DNA of 64,000 nt from Clostridium_AW malenominatum (lineage in GTDB: Bacteria; Bacillota; Clostridia; Clostridiales; Clostridiaceae): the NCBI RefSeq assembly GCF_039521365.1, contig NZ_BAAACF010000001.1:868001-932000 (forward strand), written 5' to 3'. The notes under the pieces were generated by a model. The model saw nothing but the letters and a program-made list of their open reading frames with translations, did no database searches and was not told the origin of the DNA. Below are positions 7,139 to 16,332 of this stretch, piece after piece; positions within the stretch are counted from its first letter, which is position 1, and every line of letters starts with the position of its first letter. The position numbers were made by a program, and so were the translations under genes.

Positions 7139-9226
7139 TTAAATACTATTGTATTTTTCACCGAGAAGCTCACATGCTTTAATTCCAAATTCAGTGATTT
7201 CTGTACCACTACGTCCTAAAAGTATGTTGACCATATTTAAGGATTCTAAGTTTTTTAGAATAGTGCGAACTTCTTGAGGAGAAATTATTAAACCTTCTTT
7301 TTGTAAAAGCTCAGAAATGCTTCTTCTACCAAGTTTTACACCGCTTTTTTTATTTATTTCAAGTAATTTTAATATACTATAATAATTTTTAAGATTAGTA
7401 TGTTTCTGATTAATAAGACTTAGAAACAGTTTATTTTCTTCATCTTTAAGAGTAGGTTTAAAATATTCATTTTCATCGATAAATTGACGAACAATATCAA
7501 TATCAACTTCGTCTACATCCAAACAGGTTAATCGTTCTACAAAATTACCTAGTTCACGGACATTGCCTTCCCACATACAATTTTTAATTAGTTCCATAGC
7601 CTCCTTGGTAATTTTAAAAGTTGAATGAAAGCGTTCTTTAAGCTGTTCAATAAGTAGAGGAATATCATCCTTTCGCTGACGCAGTGGAGGTATATTGATA
7701 GAAAGAACATTAAGTCTGTAATACAAATCTTGACGGAATTTACCTTGCTTTATTAAGGCTTTAAGATTTCTGTTTGTAGCGGAGATGATTCTAACATCAA
7801 TATTAATTACACTATCGCCGCCAATACGAATAACTTCTTTTTCTTGTAAAACACGGAGTAATCTCGACTGTAAGTGCAAGTCCATTTCACTAATTTCATC
7901 TAAGAATAATGTACCCTTATGGGCTTGCTCAAAGTATCCTAGTTTTCCACCTTTTTTTGCCCCTGTAAATGCCCCTTCACTATAACCAAAAAGTTCACTT
8001 TCAAGAAGATTTTCAGGAATTGAAGCACAATTTATAGCTATGAATGGCTCATTTCTACGATTAGAACTGTTATGTATTGATTGTGCAAAAAGTTCTTTAC
8101 CTGTACCACTTTCACCACAGATCAGTATTGATGAATCAGATAAAGCCATCTTTTTTGCCGTTTCCTTAAGCATTTCCATTTGCTTACTTTTGCCTGCAAT
8201 ATCATTAAAGGAGTATTTAGCAATATGGCCCTTTGCAATAATTTGCTTACGAATTTTATGTTGTTCTTTTTCCATATCTGTAAACTCTCTAATAAGAATA
8301 ATTGTCCCTAACGCCTCGGCTCCATCAAATAGCGGGTAAAAAGACAGGCTTAAAAGCCGTGAGTTAAAGGTTATAATCTTATCCTTTTGCGCTATTTCCA
8401 AGGAAGCAACAAGCGAGTCATAAAATTCAGATAGCACATCTTTAAGTTTTGCACCTATGATAAGCTTCTTATCTATGCTTAACATTTTTTCTGCTGACTT
8501 ATTTATAAAGCTTATATTACCACCATAATTTAGAAGCAAAATTCCCCCATCAAAAATTTGCATTATTAAATCAAGCTTTTTCTCAAGTACACTAACCTGT
8601 TCCCAAAGACGCTCTAAACCTACATCACTTTGAGCAAGAAGTCCAAAACAACTCTGAAACTCTTCGTTCTTAAGCATATCATCAAGATTTAAACGAACTG
8701 CAATATCAATAATAGTTCTCATGGAAAGCACCCTATTTCCAATGTCTATAATATTATTTACACTAGGAGGAGCAAGGGATGCTTCACCAGGAGTAATAGC
8801 TAAATCATATGGGGGAATTGTTGAAATTGTAGGGTAAACAGGGAACATATTGATATGAGTAATACCGGAGTTATAGATCAATGCAATAGTTTCTACAGCC
8901 ATTTCAAGGGTAGTATTAACAAGCATAGCATTAGTTCCAGTAGGGATTTGTCTTAGCTTTTCAAGAGAGTCCTTAGTTAAAGTAATATCTGCTATGACTA
9001 TGTCATCGTAATTACTGACATAAGTCTTAACAATTTCATATATTGAATAGGTGGATGCAATGATAAGGTCACAAACAATGCTAGTAAGATTGCTATCTTC
9101 TACAGAATAAACTTCTAGTGATATATTTTCTTTAAAAAGTTTTTTTAGCTGTGAGGCATAAAATTGTGCTGTCATTTTTGTATATGCAATAACTGCTACT
9201 TTACTAATTTTATTGTTCCAATTCAA
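7139..9226 (-). CDS. sigma-54-dependent transcriptional activator (PrpR-N + PAS + AAA+)
   Basis: A bacterial enhancer-binding protein of about 695 residues. The first 190 residues (KVAVIAYTKMTAQFY…) resemble the PrpR N-terminal sensor domain, followed by a coiled linker and a PAS-like domain. The AAA+ core has Walker A GESGTGKE, the sigma-54 contact loop GAFTGA and Walker B GTLFLDEI. The C-terminus is a winged-helix-like segment (SGVKLGRRSISELLQKEGL…) rather than a standard Fis helix. I prefer the TTG start at 9226, five bases after GTGGTGA, because it places the sensor domain at the N-terminus. It should activate the sigma-54 promoter at 7030-7044 in response to a small ligand. Confidence 0.88.
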   Translation of the reverse strand: MNWNNKISKVAVIAYTKMTAQFYASQLKKLFKENISLEVYSVEDSNLTSIVCDLIIASTYSIYEIVKTYVSNYDDIVIADITLTKDSLEKLRQIPTGTNAMLVNTTLEMAVETIALIYNSGITHINMFPVYPTISTIPPYDLAITPGEASLAPPSVNNIIDIGNRVLSMRTIIDIAVRLNLDDMLKNEEFQSCFGLLAQSDVGLERLWEQVSVLEKKLDLIMQIFDGGILLLNYGGNISFINKSAEKMLSIDKKLIIGAKLKDVLSEFYDSLVASLEIAQKDKIITFNSRLLSLSFYPLFDGAEALGTIILIREFTDMEKEQHKIRKQIIAKGHIAKYSFNDIAGKSKQMEMLKETAKKMALSDSSILICGESGTGKELFAQSIHNSSNRRNEPFIAINCASIPENLLESELFGYSEGAFTGAKKGGKLGYFEQAHKGTLFLDEISEMDLHLQSRLLRVLQEKEVIRIGGDSVINIDVRIISATNRNLKALIKQGKFRQDLYYRLNVLSINIPPLRQRKDDIPLLIEQLKERFHSTFKITKEAMELIKNCMWEGNVRELGNFVERLTCLDVDEVDIDIVRQFIDENEYFKPTLKDEENKLFLSLINQKHTNLKNYYSILKLLEINKKSGVKLGRRSISELLQKEGLIISPQEVRTILKNLESLNMVNILLGRSGTEITEFGIKACELLGEKYNSI

Positions 9227-9492
9227 TAAAATCACCACTTTCAATTTAGCTTTATGACAATATTTTACTATAGTGACTATAATAATACAAGAAAAGGCTA
9301 CTGGAGAATATCCAATAGCCCAATATTAAATTCAACCATTAATAATATTATTTATATGAAAAATTAGAATAGGAAGAAACAAAACTATGGCAGTATAGTA
9401 CAGAAAAGTTATTTGAAATGTTTTTACAAGAAAAAAGCATTAATAGAATAGTGTATAATAAAAACAATTTTTAGCACTACATTTTTAAATTT

Positions 9493-9711
9493 ATAAATAT
9501 ATGTCTATTTTTAATATTTACTTTGTTATAATATAATTAAGATATGAGCAAAATAAAAATAGGGTGTTAGAGCACTCTATAGTATACAATTCTAGTTGCT
9601 TAGGCAACTGGCATCACTAAAAATTTAAGTGTTTAAAAATAGTAGCTATCCAAATTGCGTCTGGGGCTACTATTTTTGAGATTTTTTCTATAAGCAACAC
9701 TATTAGCAACC
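9493..9711 (+). repeat. decayed type I toxin-antitoxin copy B
   Basis: The antisense promoter (extended -10 at 9527-9532), RNA stems and terminator (9636-9677) are preserved. The first stem has base changes on both arms. On the minus strand only the last 10 or so codons of the toxin remain (about 9678-9706), because similarity ends where the IS3 relic begins. An orphan antisense RNA may still be made. Confidence 0.7.
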
Positions 9712-9728
9712 ATAAAATGAATTTTCGA

Positions 9729-10041
9729 CTAATACAATCCTTTCACTTTTAAATCTTCTTGCTCTCGTGATATTCGTGAATCCTTAGCCTTTAAATAATA
9801 CCATTCTTTTCATAAGCCTTTTTCCATCTTTCCGAACCCTGATGAATTCGTTTTTTACCTAGTATATCTATATCAAATTCATATTGTATAAACATCTGAC
9901 GTGGTAATTTCCTAGATAGATATTCTTCAATGAATTTCTTTTTAAAATCATCTGTATATGTAATTGCTAACTCACTTACATGTTTAACATTAGGATTTGC
10001 CTCTAATTTTTTTATGTCTTTTGATAAAATGTAATTTTGCT
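9729..10041 (-). pseudogene. IS3-family OrfA transposase relic
   Basis: Read on the minus strand, a frame gives LSKDIKKLEANPNVKHVSEL… then FKKKFIEEYLSRKLPRQMF and RWKKAYEKNGII before a stop. A shifted frame then continues KAKDSRISRE. This matches the helix-turn-helix OrfA of IS3-type elements (order: NPNV, ITYT-D-FK, GK-PR, RWKKAY-K, GL-D-R). There is no start codon region, one frameshift and no OrfB, so it is a dead fragment. Confidence 0.7.
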
Positions 10042-10297
10042 AGGCGGAATTTTACTATATGTTGATACTCCTTTTAGTACACCTATCATAATGCATGACA
10101 GGTGTATATTTGTGATAATAACAATATATACAAGCATTAGTAAGGTTTATCAAAAAACAACTTGACAATATAGCTGCTCTGACTTATTATAATATATAAC
10201 AACTATTACGATTATATAAACGGATTACATAGTAAATAAAAGCAAACATATTATATATAATAATATGATATGTTTTATCACAAAAATGGAGGTAGCT

Positions 10298-11020
10298 ATG
10301 ATTAAGAAGGTTAAAACACAAACATTGTATGAACAAGTAGAAGAACAGATACGAAATATGATATTGAAAGGGATATATAAAAAGGGTGATTTACTGCCAA
10401 GTGAAAAGGAATTAATAGAAATGACAGGAGTGAGTCGTATAACCGTACGTGAAGCATTACGTGGATTATCAGAGGTTGGAATTATCGAAACTCACAAAGG
10501 AAAGGGAAGTATAGTTAGAATCGATGAAAATGAATTGATGACTTATATAGGAAAAGAAGAAGTGTTAAATTATAGAAGAAATTTTGAGCTTGCAACTGAA
10601 ACTAGATTGTTAATAGAGCCTGAAATAGCAAAAAAAGCGGCATTATTAGCTACGGAGGAAGACATTGCATACCTTGAGGAGTGTTTATTACAACAAAATA
10701 GGAAAAAAGGAAAATCTAATGATGTTGAAGGGAGTTTAGAGAACTTTCATAGAGGAATATTAAAGATCTTAAATAACCCAATTCTAACGGACTTATTTGA
10801 TTCCTTGACTAAGTTAGAATCTGATGAAAATTACATCAAATTGGTACCACCAGGGAGGCAGGATACCGTATCCCGTGAATTAGATACTCAACACTATAAG
10901 ATATTACAATCAATAAAAGAAAGAAATGAAGAATTTGCTTATTTTTATATGAAAGAACATATGCAGTATCTAAAGAGTATTTACACCAAGTACTTTGACA
11001 ATTTTTTCGATATAAGATAG
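10298..11020 (+). CDS. GntR/FadR-family transcriptional regulator
   Basis: A 240-residue regulator. The N-terminal winged helix (LYEQVEEQIRNMILKGIYKKGDLLPSEKELIEMTGVSRITVREALRGL) is classical GntR. The helical C-terminal FCD-type domain (residues about 85-235) would bind a ligand. ATG 10298 is preferred over the upstream in-frame ATG because GGAGG lies at 10288-10292. It is the first gene of an operon with an MFS transporter, a C-S lyase-type aminotransferase and an amino acid permease, and likely controls them. Confidence 0.88.
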   Translation: MIKKVKTQTLYEQVEEQIRNMILKGIYKKGDLLPSEKELIEMTGVSRITVREALRGLSEVGIIETHKGKGSIVRIDENELMTYIGKEEVLNYRRNFELATETRLLIEPEIAKKAALLATEEDIAYLEECLLQQNRKKGKSNDVEGSLENFHRGILKILNNPILTDLFDSLTKLESDENYIKLVPPGRQDTVSRELDTQHYKILQSIKERNEEFAYFYMKEHMQYLKSIYTKYFDNFFDIR

Positions 11021-11032
11021 GAGGCTTGAAAA

Positions 11033-12268
11033 ATGGAATCTAAAAAGGAAACATTATATCCCATCGCACTAGTCATTACTTATTCTTTATTGGGAATATG
11101 CATGCCTGCTGCTGTCACTCAGTTTAGTATGCTCGTTGGTACCATGGCAAAAATCATGGAGGTAAGCGAAAGAATTGTACTTTTAGCAGATAGTTTAAGA
11201 GCAGTATGCTTAGTAATAGCTATGTTTTTATCAGGAATAGCATATAAACATTTAGGATTAAAGAAGACAATGGCTTTAGGGTTATTTTTTCAAATAGCAC
11301 CACAGTTCTTAATACCTTTTGCAGTTAATAATAAGAGCATCTATCTTTTTTTTATATCGAAAGGGATGCAAGGATTAAATGCAGTGGCGTTTCCGCTTTA
11401 TTTAACTACTATTAGTACTTGGACAAGTAATAGATATAGGGGATTAGCCACAGCAATTTTCAATGGTAGTTTTACTGCAGGTGCAGGTTTGGGAGCATGG
11501 ATTTCGGGTTTGTTGATCCCAAGAATGGGGTGGAAGATGTCGTTTTATTTTGTTGGGATTGCGTGTCTTATTTTTGCGATTCCAGTGCTTGTTATAACTA
11601 AAGAGAACAAGAAGATTACTGATAAACCGGCTATAGAAAAAGATGTAATGCAATACAGAAGAATTATAAGCAATAAGAGTACTTGGATATTAGTAGTAGC
11701 GTTTTTAGCTAATACATGGATAACTCAGGCAGTAACTGTAGATATGTCAGTTTATGCAACACATCTAAACTATAATTATTCGCAGATAGGAAGTCTAATG
11801 CTGATTATCAGTATTGTTACAGTTGTTGCTTCCATATTAGCTGGTGGTATTTCAGATTTCCTTGCTTCAAGGGCAATAGATAAACTAAAGAGTAGGGCGT
11901 TAGTGCTATCCTTTGGATATCTGATAGCAGGAATTGCTGCATTAATACTACCACTTGGTAGAGAAGGTAATTTTGTATTTTTGACTATAACGGCATCCAC
12001 CTTAATGGCTGCAACAGCATGGGCACAAGGGGTTTATTGGGCAATCCCTAGTGAACTATATGAAACTAAGGATCTTGTAATTGTAACTTCTATATGTTCG
12101 GGTGCATCAAACATTGTAAATCCTATTGCTCCTATGGTTGTTGGGGTAATGTTGGGTACAAGAGGGTTTTGGAAACTTGGTTGGTTTACTTGTAGCATCA
12201 TGTCTTTGATTAGTTTGATAGCTGTTCTTATAATTCCAAAATTGGAATTAGATTTAGCTATTGATTAA
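11033..12268 (+). CDS. MFS transporter
   Basis: A 411-residue major facilitator with about 12 hydrophobic helices. The GL KKTMALGLFFQ segment follows the second helix and SRAIDKLKSRALVL marks the second-half loop. It starts 12 bp after the GntR gene behind AGGAGG. Partners in the operon suggest uptake or export of an amino acid or its degradation product. The substrate is unknown. Confidence 0.85.
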   Translation: MESKKETLYPIALVITYSLLGICMPAAVTQFSMLVGTMAKIMEVSERIVLLADSLRAVCLVIAMFLSGIAYKHLGLKKTMALGLFFQIAPQFLIPFAVNNKSIYLFFISKGMQGLNAVAFPLYLTTISTWTSNRYRGLATAIFNGSFTAGAGLGAWISGLLIPRMGWKMSFYFVGIACLIFAIPVLVITKENKKITDKPAIEKDVMQYRRIISNKSTWILVVAFLANTWITQAVTVDMSVYATHLNYNYSQIGSLMLIISIVTVVASILAGGISDFLASRAIDKLKSRALVLSFGYLIAGIAALILPLGREGNFVFLTITASTLMAATAWAQGVYWAIPSELYETKDLVIVTSICSGASNIVNPIAPMVVGVMLGTRGFWKLGWFTCSIMSLISLIAVLIIPKLELDLAID

Positions 12269-12296
12269 TAAATATAATATTAGGGGGAGGATAATT

Positions 12297-13481
12297 ATGT
12301 ATGATTTTGATCAGATACAAAATCGTAGAGGTACAGCATCTATAAAATGGGATAGACAATATTCTTTTGGAGTAGAGTCGGGGCTTTTACCATTTTGGAT
12401 AGCAGATACTGATTTTGCATCTGTCCCTGAAGTACTAAATGCAATTAAAAAAAGATGTGACCATCCAATAATTGGATACAGTGATTTTGAAGAAAATTGC
12501 TTAATTTCAATTAATAAATGGTATACACGTAGGCATGGATGGGATATTCCTATTTCTTATATGCTTCCTAGCAGTGGTGTAGTAACTTCTTTGTATTTTT
12601 CCATACAGGCTCTCACTGAAGAAAGAGATAAGGTCTTAGTATTTACGCCGGTTTATGATCCTTTTTTCGCAATTATCAAGAATACAAAAAGGAAATTGGT
12701 GGATTGTCCGCTATTAGTTGAGGAGGGTAGATATTCAATTAATTGGGATTTGTTTGAGAATGAGTTAAAGATGGGTGTAAAAGCTATTATTTTATGTAAT
12801 CCTCATAATCCCATAGGTCGTGTATGGGAACACGAGGAGTTAAGAAGGATTGCAGAGTTATCTAAGAAATACGAAGTTTTTATATTATCTGATGAAATCC
12901 ATGGTGATATAGTATTGTCTGGAAACAAGTATACGACTATGGGAAGATTTCCTGAAATTTATGATAAACTAATCGTCTATACTGCTATAAGCAAGACTTT
13001 TAATATGGCGGGACTTATATCGTCTTGTATGATGATTCCAAATAGTGATATAAAGGATAAAATTGAAGGTGCGTTATCCGATGCATGGATCTTTGGACCT
13101 AGTGCTCTTGCATTTCCGGCAATTGAAGCAGCATATACCTATGGTGATGCTTGGGTAGATGAGCAAAATATATACTTAACAGAAAATGCTGAGATGGTTA
13201 TTGATTTTATTGAAGAAAAGATGTCAAAGGTAAAATGTGCAAGACCAGAGGGGACATTTTTAATGTGGTTAGATTTTGGATGTTTTAATATGAGCAGTAA
13301 TGAACTTACGAAGCTAATGGCAGAAAAATACGGCATTGCTTTAGGTAATGGAGCTCACTATGGAGAACAATCCGATGGTTTTATGAGACTAAACATTGGT
13401 ACATCTCGCAAAGTTTTAATTGAAGGTCTAGAAAAGATGAAAGAACTATATCAAGAATTGGAGGGGAAAATTAATGAATAA
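12297..13481 (+). CDS. MalY/PatB-family aminotransferase (cystathionine beta-lyase type)
   Basis: A 394-residue fold-type I PLP enzyme. It begins with the family signature MYDFDQIQNRRGTASIKWD and has NPHNPIGRVW, ILSDEIHGDIVL and the PLP lysine in AISKTFNMAGL. PatB/MalY enzymes cleave cystathionine or cysteine to pyruvate, ammonia and a thiol. The start is ATG 12297 after GGGGGAGG; the longer upstream frame overlaps the MFS gene. The 3' end overlaps the permease start by 8 bp, so the two are translationally coupled. This supports a role in degradation of a sulfur amino acid imported by the neighbours. Confidence 0.88.
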   Translation: MYDFDQIQNRRGTASIKWDRQYSFGVESGLLPFWIADTDFASVPEVLNAIKKRCDHPIIGYSDFEENCLISINKWYTRRHGWDIPISYMLPSSGVVTSLYFSIQALTEERDKVLVFTPVYDPFFAIIKNTKRKLVDCPLLVEEGRYSINWDLFENELKMGVKAIILCNPHNPIGRVWEHEELRRIAELSKKYEVFILSDEIHGDIVLSGNKYTTMGRFPEIYDKLIVYTAISKTFNMAGLISSCMMIPNSDIKDKIEGALSDAWIFGPSALAFPAIEAAYTYGDAWVDEQNIYLTENAEMVIDFIEEKMSKVKCARPEGTFLMWLDFGCFNMSSNELTKLMAEKYGIALGNGAHYGEQSDGFMRLNIGTSRKVLIEGLEKMKELYQELEGKINE

Positions 13482-14808
13482 GAAATTAGGATTTTGGGAT
13501 TGTATGGGTTTTTGTATAGGCCAAATTATTGGATCTGGCATTATGGTATTAACGGGAATTGTTGTAGGTATTACAGGACATGGAACACCACTGGCATTTG
13601 TTGCGGCTGCAGGGTTAGCAATTATGACAATGCTACCTTTTACGGTATTAGCATCTACACTGCCAGCTAATGGTGCAGGGTATACATACATCAAAAGGTT
13701 GATAGGAGATAAAGCTGGATTCTTTTATTTGTGTTCTTTTGTACTGACACAAGTATTGATAGCTACGTATGCTATTGGATTTGCTAGTTATTTTGTGAGT
13801 ATATTTCCTCAATTTAATCAAAAATTTGTAGCGTTGAGCATTTTAGCTGTTGCGGTATTGGTAAATATTGTCGGATTAAAGACTTCATCTATAGTTCAAA
13901 ATATCATGGTTGCATTCTTATTATTATCTTTAGGGATGTTTATTGTGTTTGGATTGCCAAAGGTTGAGTGGAGTTCATTAACTATGACGAAATCTAATAT
14001 CATGCCAAATGGAATAAAAGACTTTCTAATGGGAGTTGCTTTATTATCTTTTGCTACTGGCGGTGCTAAATTCGTAGCAGAGAATGGTGGTGAAGTTGAA
14101 AATCCTGAAAAAACTTTGCCAAAAGCAATGATTATATCTACATTGTTAGTAGCTAGTTTTTACGCACTTATAGGTATAGTTGCAAGTGGTGTTCTTCCTA
14201 TTGATAAAGTTGCATTCCAAAATCTTACTGTTGTTGCTAAAGAGATTTTCCCTCCCCAATTATATATATTCTTTATAATTGGGGGTGCTATGTTTGCACT
14301 TGCTACTACACTTAATGGAACATTATCTTGGGTTACTAGAGGACTTCAAACGGCTGCTAAAGAAGGATGGTTACCTGAAGTTTTTGCTAAAGAAAACAAA
14401 GGTGGAACCCCAGTACTTTTATTACTACTATTTGCATTAGTAGGTGCAGTTCCAATACTTACAGGTATGGATACTACTTCTATTGCAAATATGGGTATAG
14501 GATTAGATATGCTTACAGAGGTTGCTATACTAGTAGCTTGCTTTAGACTTCCAAAGATGTTTCCTGAGGAGTTTGCAAAATCTACTTTAAAAATAAAAGA
14601 ATCAACACTATATGTGCTTCTTGTTATAGTAGGGATTTTGATGATTGGTACATCCTATGTAAATCTATCTGATATGTCGACTCCTATCTATATAGCTATT
14701 GTAGCTTATCTAGTATTTGCATTTATATTGACACAAGTACGTCATAAGCAATACTTAGAAAAACAAGATAGTGTAAAAATTAAAGAAGGATTATCAAAAT
14801 CTTATTAG
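13474..14808 (+). CDS. APC-superfamily amino acid permease
   Basis: A 444-residue permease with about 12 membrane helices. The helix-1 motif IGQIIGSGIMVLTG is the substrate/ion-binding unwound region of APC transporters. The helix-6 region (MGVALLSFATGGAKFVAENGGEVENPEKTLPKAM) is also typical. Its ATG overlaps the PatB stop. It probably supplies the substrate for the PatB-type lyase. Confidence 0.88.
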   Translation: MNKKLGFWDCMGFCIGQIIGSGIMVLTGIVVGITGHGTPLAFVAAAGLAIMTMLPFTVLASTLPANGAGYTYIKRLIGDKAGFFYLCSFVLTQVLIATYAIGFASYFVSIFPQFNQKFVALSILAVAVLVNIVGLKTSSIVQNIMVAFLLLSLGMFIVFGLPKVEWSSLTMTKSNIMPNGIKDFLMGVALLSFATGGAKFVAENGGEVENPEKTLPKAMIISTLLVASFYALIGIVASGVLPIDKVAFQNLTVVAKEIFPPQLYIFFIIGGAMFALATTLNGTLSWVTRGLQTAAKEGWLPEVFAKENKGGTPVLLLLLFALVGAVPILTGMDTTSIANMGIGLDMLTEVAILVACFRLPKMFPEEFAKSTLKIKESTLYVLLVIVGILMIGTSYVNLSDMSTPIYIAIVAYLVFAFILTQVRHKQYLEKQDSVKIKEGLSKSY

Positions 14809-14829
14809 AAATATAATCTTATGATCTAA

Positions 14830-15075
14830 ATAAAAAAGGAGTATCACTATTAAAATGGTACCTTTGTCAATAGTTGGGGTGAGAATCTTTTGATCCCACC
14901 CCTTTGTTGGAATAATAATAGCCCAAACAATTAGTCCCCACACAATACCCAGGGGTAATGAATTTATTTTACCAATAGACTCTACTTTTCTCATAATAAA
15001 TAAGAGTATATATCCAGCAATTTGACCAGCTAAAATATGAGTAATTAACTGAATATTATAATTTTAGCTTTACCT
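14830..15075 (-). pseudogene. possible membrane-protein remnant
   Basis: On the minus strand an open but startless frame encodes hydrophobic segments (LAGQIAGYILLFIMRKVES, then PLGIVWGLIVWAII), stopping near the permease 3' end. Upstream stops and lack of a ribosome binding site indicate a fragment of a membrane protein. I cannot name the family. Confidence 0.35.
14870..14906 (+). terminator. hairpin after the permease operon
   Basis: The stem GGGGTG-GAATC/GATC-CCACCCC with a TTTT loop lies about 60 bp after the permease stop and may end the operon transcript. There is only a short T run. Confidence 0.45.
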
Positions 15076-15106
15076 TTATGAGAAGAACTATGTAGTAAAT
15101 CTTATA

Positions 15107-16174
15107 CTATTTAAGCCATTCTGGTGAATCTTTAATATATGGACGTATATTATATTTATCTCTATACTCCTTTAGGCATCTTAAAATGGCTTCTTTATTA
15201 TCTTTAAAAGTATTAATTTCAGCCATATTTATTCCTTGGCTAAAGGGGCAGCTGTTTATGCATATACCACAATCAGTACCAAGGCTTCTCCATCTATCGT
15301 AGCAGCTTTCTTGATTTATTTGCCATCTAAAGCTTCCATCAATATCTTTTTGCTGGCCTTTTGGTATGGACTTGCCAGGACAAGTTATGGCACAATTGCC
15401 ACATAGGTTGCAAAAATCCTCTAAACCAAAATCAATAGGAGAATCCTCCAAAAGCTCTAAATCCGTAGTAACTATTCCAAGTCTTACTCTAGAGCCATAT
15501 TCCTTTGTGGTTAATATGCCATTTCTACCTATTTGACCAAGACCTGCATCTTGAGCAACTAAGGGAGCTACAGTAAGATAATTTGCGTCCATGTGGTTTC
15601 TAGCATTATAGCCTAATTCTCTTATGTAATAGGATAATACCATCCCTATAATTGAAGCATTTACATAACCCTTAGAGGTTTCAATTATTTCAGATATTTG
15701 AGGGGCTCTATTTATCATTTCTTTATCCATTTCCACAGCAAAAACTAATCCATAAGGTAGCAGGTTATTTACTTCTTCTCCATAAACTTCTTTATGTCTT
15801 CCCCTATGACTGTAGTAGTGATAATCCTTCATTTTTAAAGTTCCAACTAGGCTTGCACCATAAAGGGTAGCGAGTCCCTTTAATCTTTTTGTAGCTATTT
15901 TCTTATCTAGTGGAGTCTTAACACCATTTGCCTCTCCTTCAGATAGGTGCATAATATCACCTAAGAATTTAAAAGAAGCCACTGCTATGGGAGAATTTAT
16001 AGGATTATAAGACATGGTTCCAGGGCCGCAAAGATTGGGCTTTTGTCTTATTTCCTTATCAACTTCTAATTTGTCAGGATTTTTGCTATAGTAGTCTTCG
16101 TATGGGAATTCACCTTCTGCATAATTCATCCTAGAAAACATGGTATCCCTTTCGTCAATTCTTTTCATGAACAT
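15107..16174 (-). CDS. reductive dehalogenase / epoxyqueuosine reductase-like Fe-S protein
   Basis: A 355-residue cytoplasmic protein with two [4Fe-4S] motifs near the C-terminus: CNLCGNCAITCPGKSIP (CX2CX2CX3CP) and C-X10-CGICINSCPF. This double pattern is shared by reductive dehalogenases and QueG-type enzymes, many of which use a corrinoid. There is no twin-arginine signal, so it is not a standard respiratory dehalogenase, and the HEAT-repeat tail of QueG is missing. Two candidate starts (16174 and 16168) follow a GGGGG sequence. The gene is alone. The cobalamin uptake operon at 56-60 kb could supply its cofactor, but that link is inference. Confidence 0.75.
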   Translation of the reverse strand: MFMKRIDERDTMFSRMNYAEGEFPYEDYYSKNPDKLEVDKEIRQKPNLCGPGTMSYNPINSPIAVASFKFLGDIMHLSEGEANGVKTPLDKKIATKRLKGLATLYGASLVGTLKMKDYHYYSHRGRHKEVYGEEVNNLLPYGLVFAVEMDKEMINRAPQISEIIETSKGYVNASIIGMVLSYYIRELGYNARNHMDANYLTVAPLVAQDAGLGQIGRNGILTTKEYGSRVRLGIVTTDLELLEDSPIDFGLEDFCNLCGNCAITCPGKSIPKGQQKDIDGSFRWQINQESCYDRWRSLGTDCGICINSCPFSQGINMAEINTFKDNKEAILRCLKEYRDKYNIRPYIKDSPEWLK

Positions 16175-16332
16175 AATCCCCCTTTTCTAAAAAATATATA
16201 TATATTTTACCACAGTAGGGAAGGGGAAATACTTTTAGAAAAGGAAACCCTTATTAAGGACAAAATATTAAATTTTATACAAGAATGTGGTAAAATAAGG
16301 GGTAATAATTTTGAGATAAGTAGGGATAAAAA

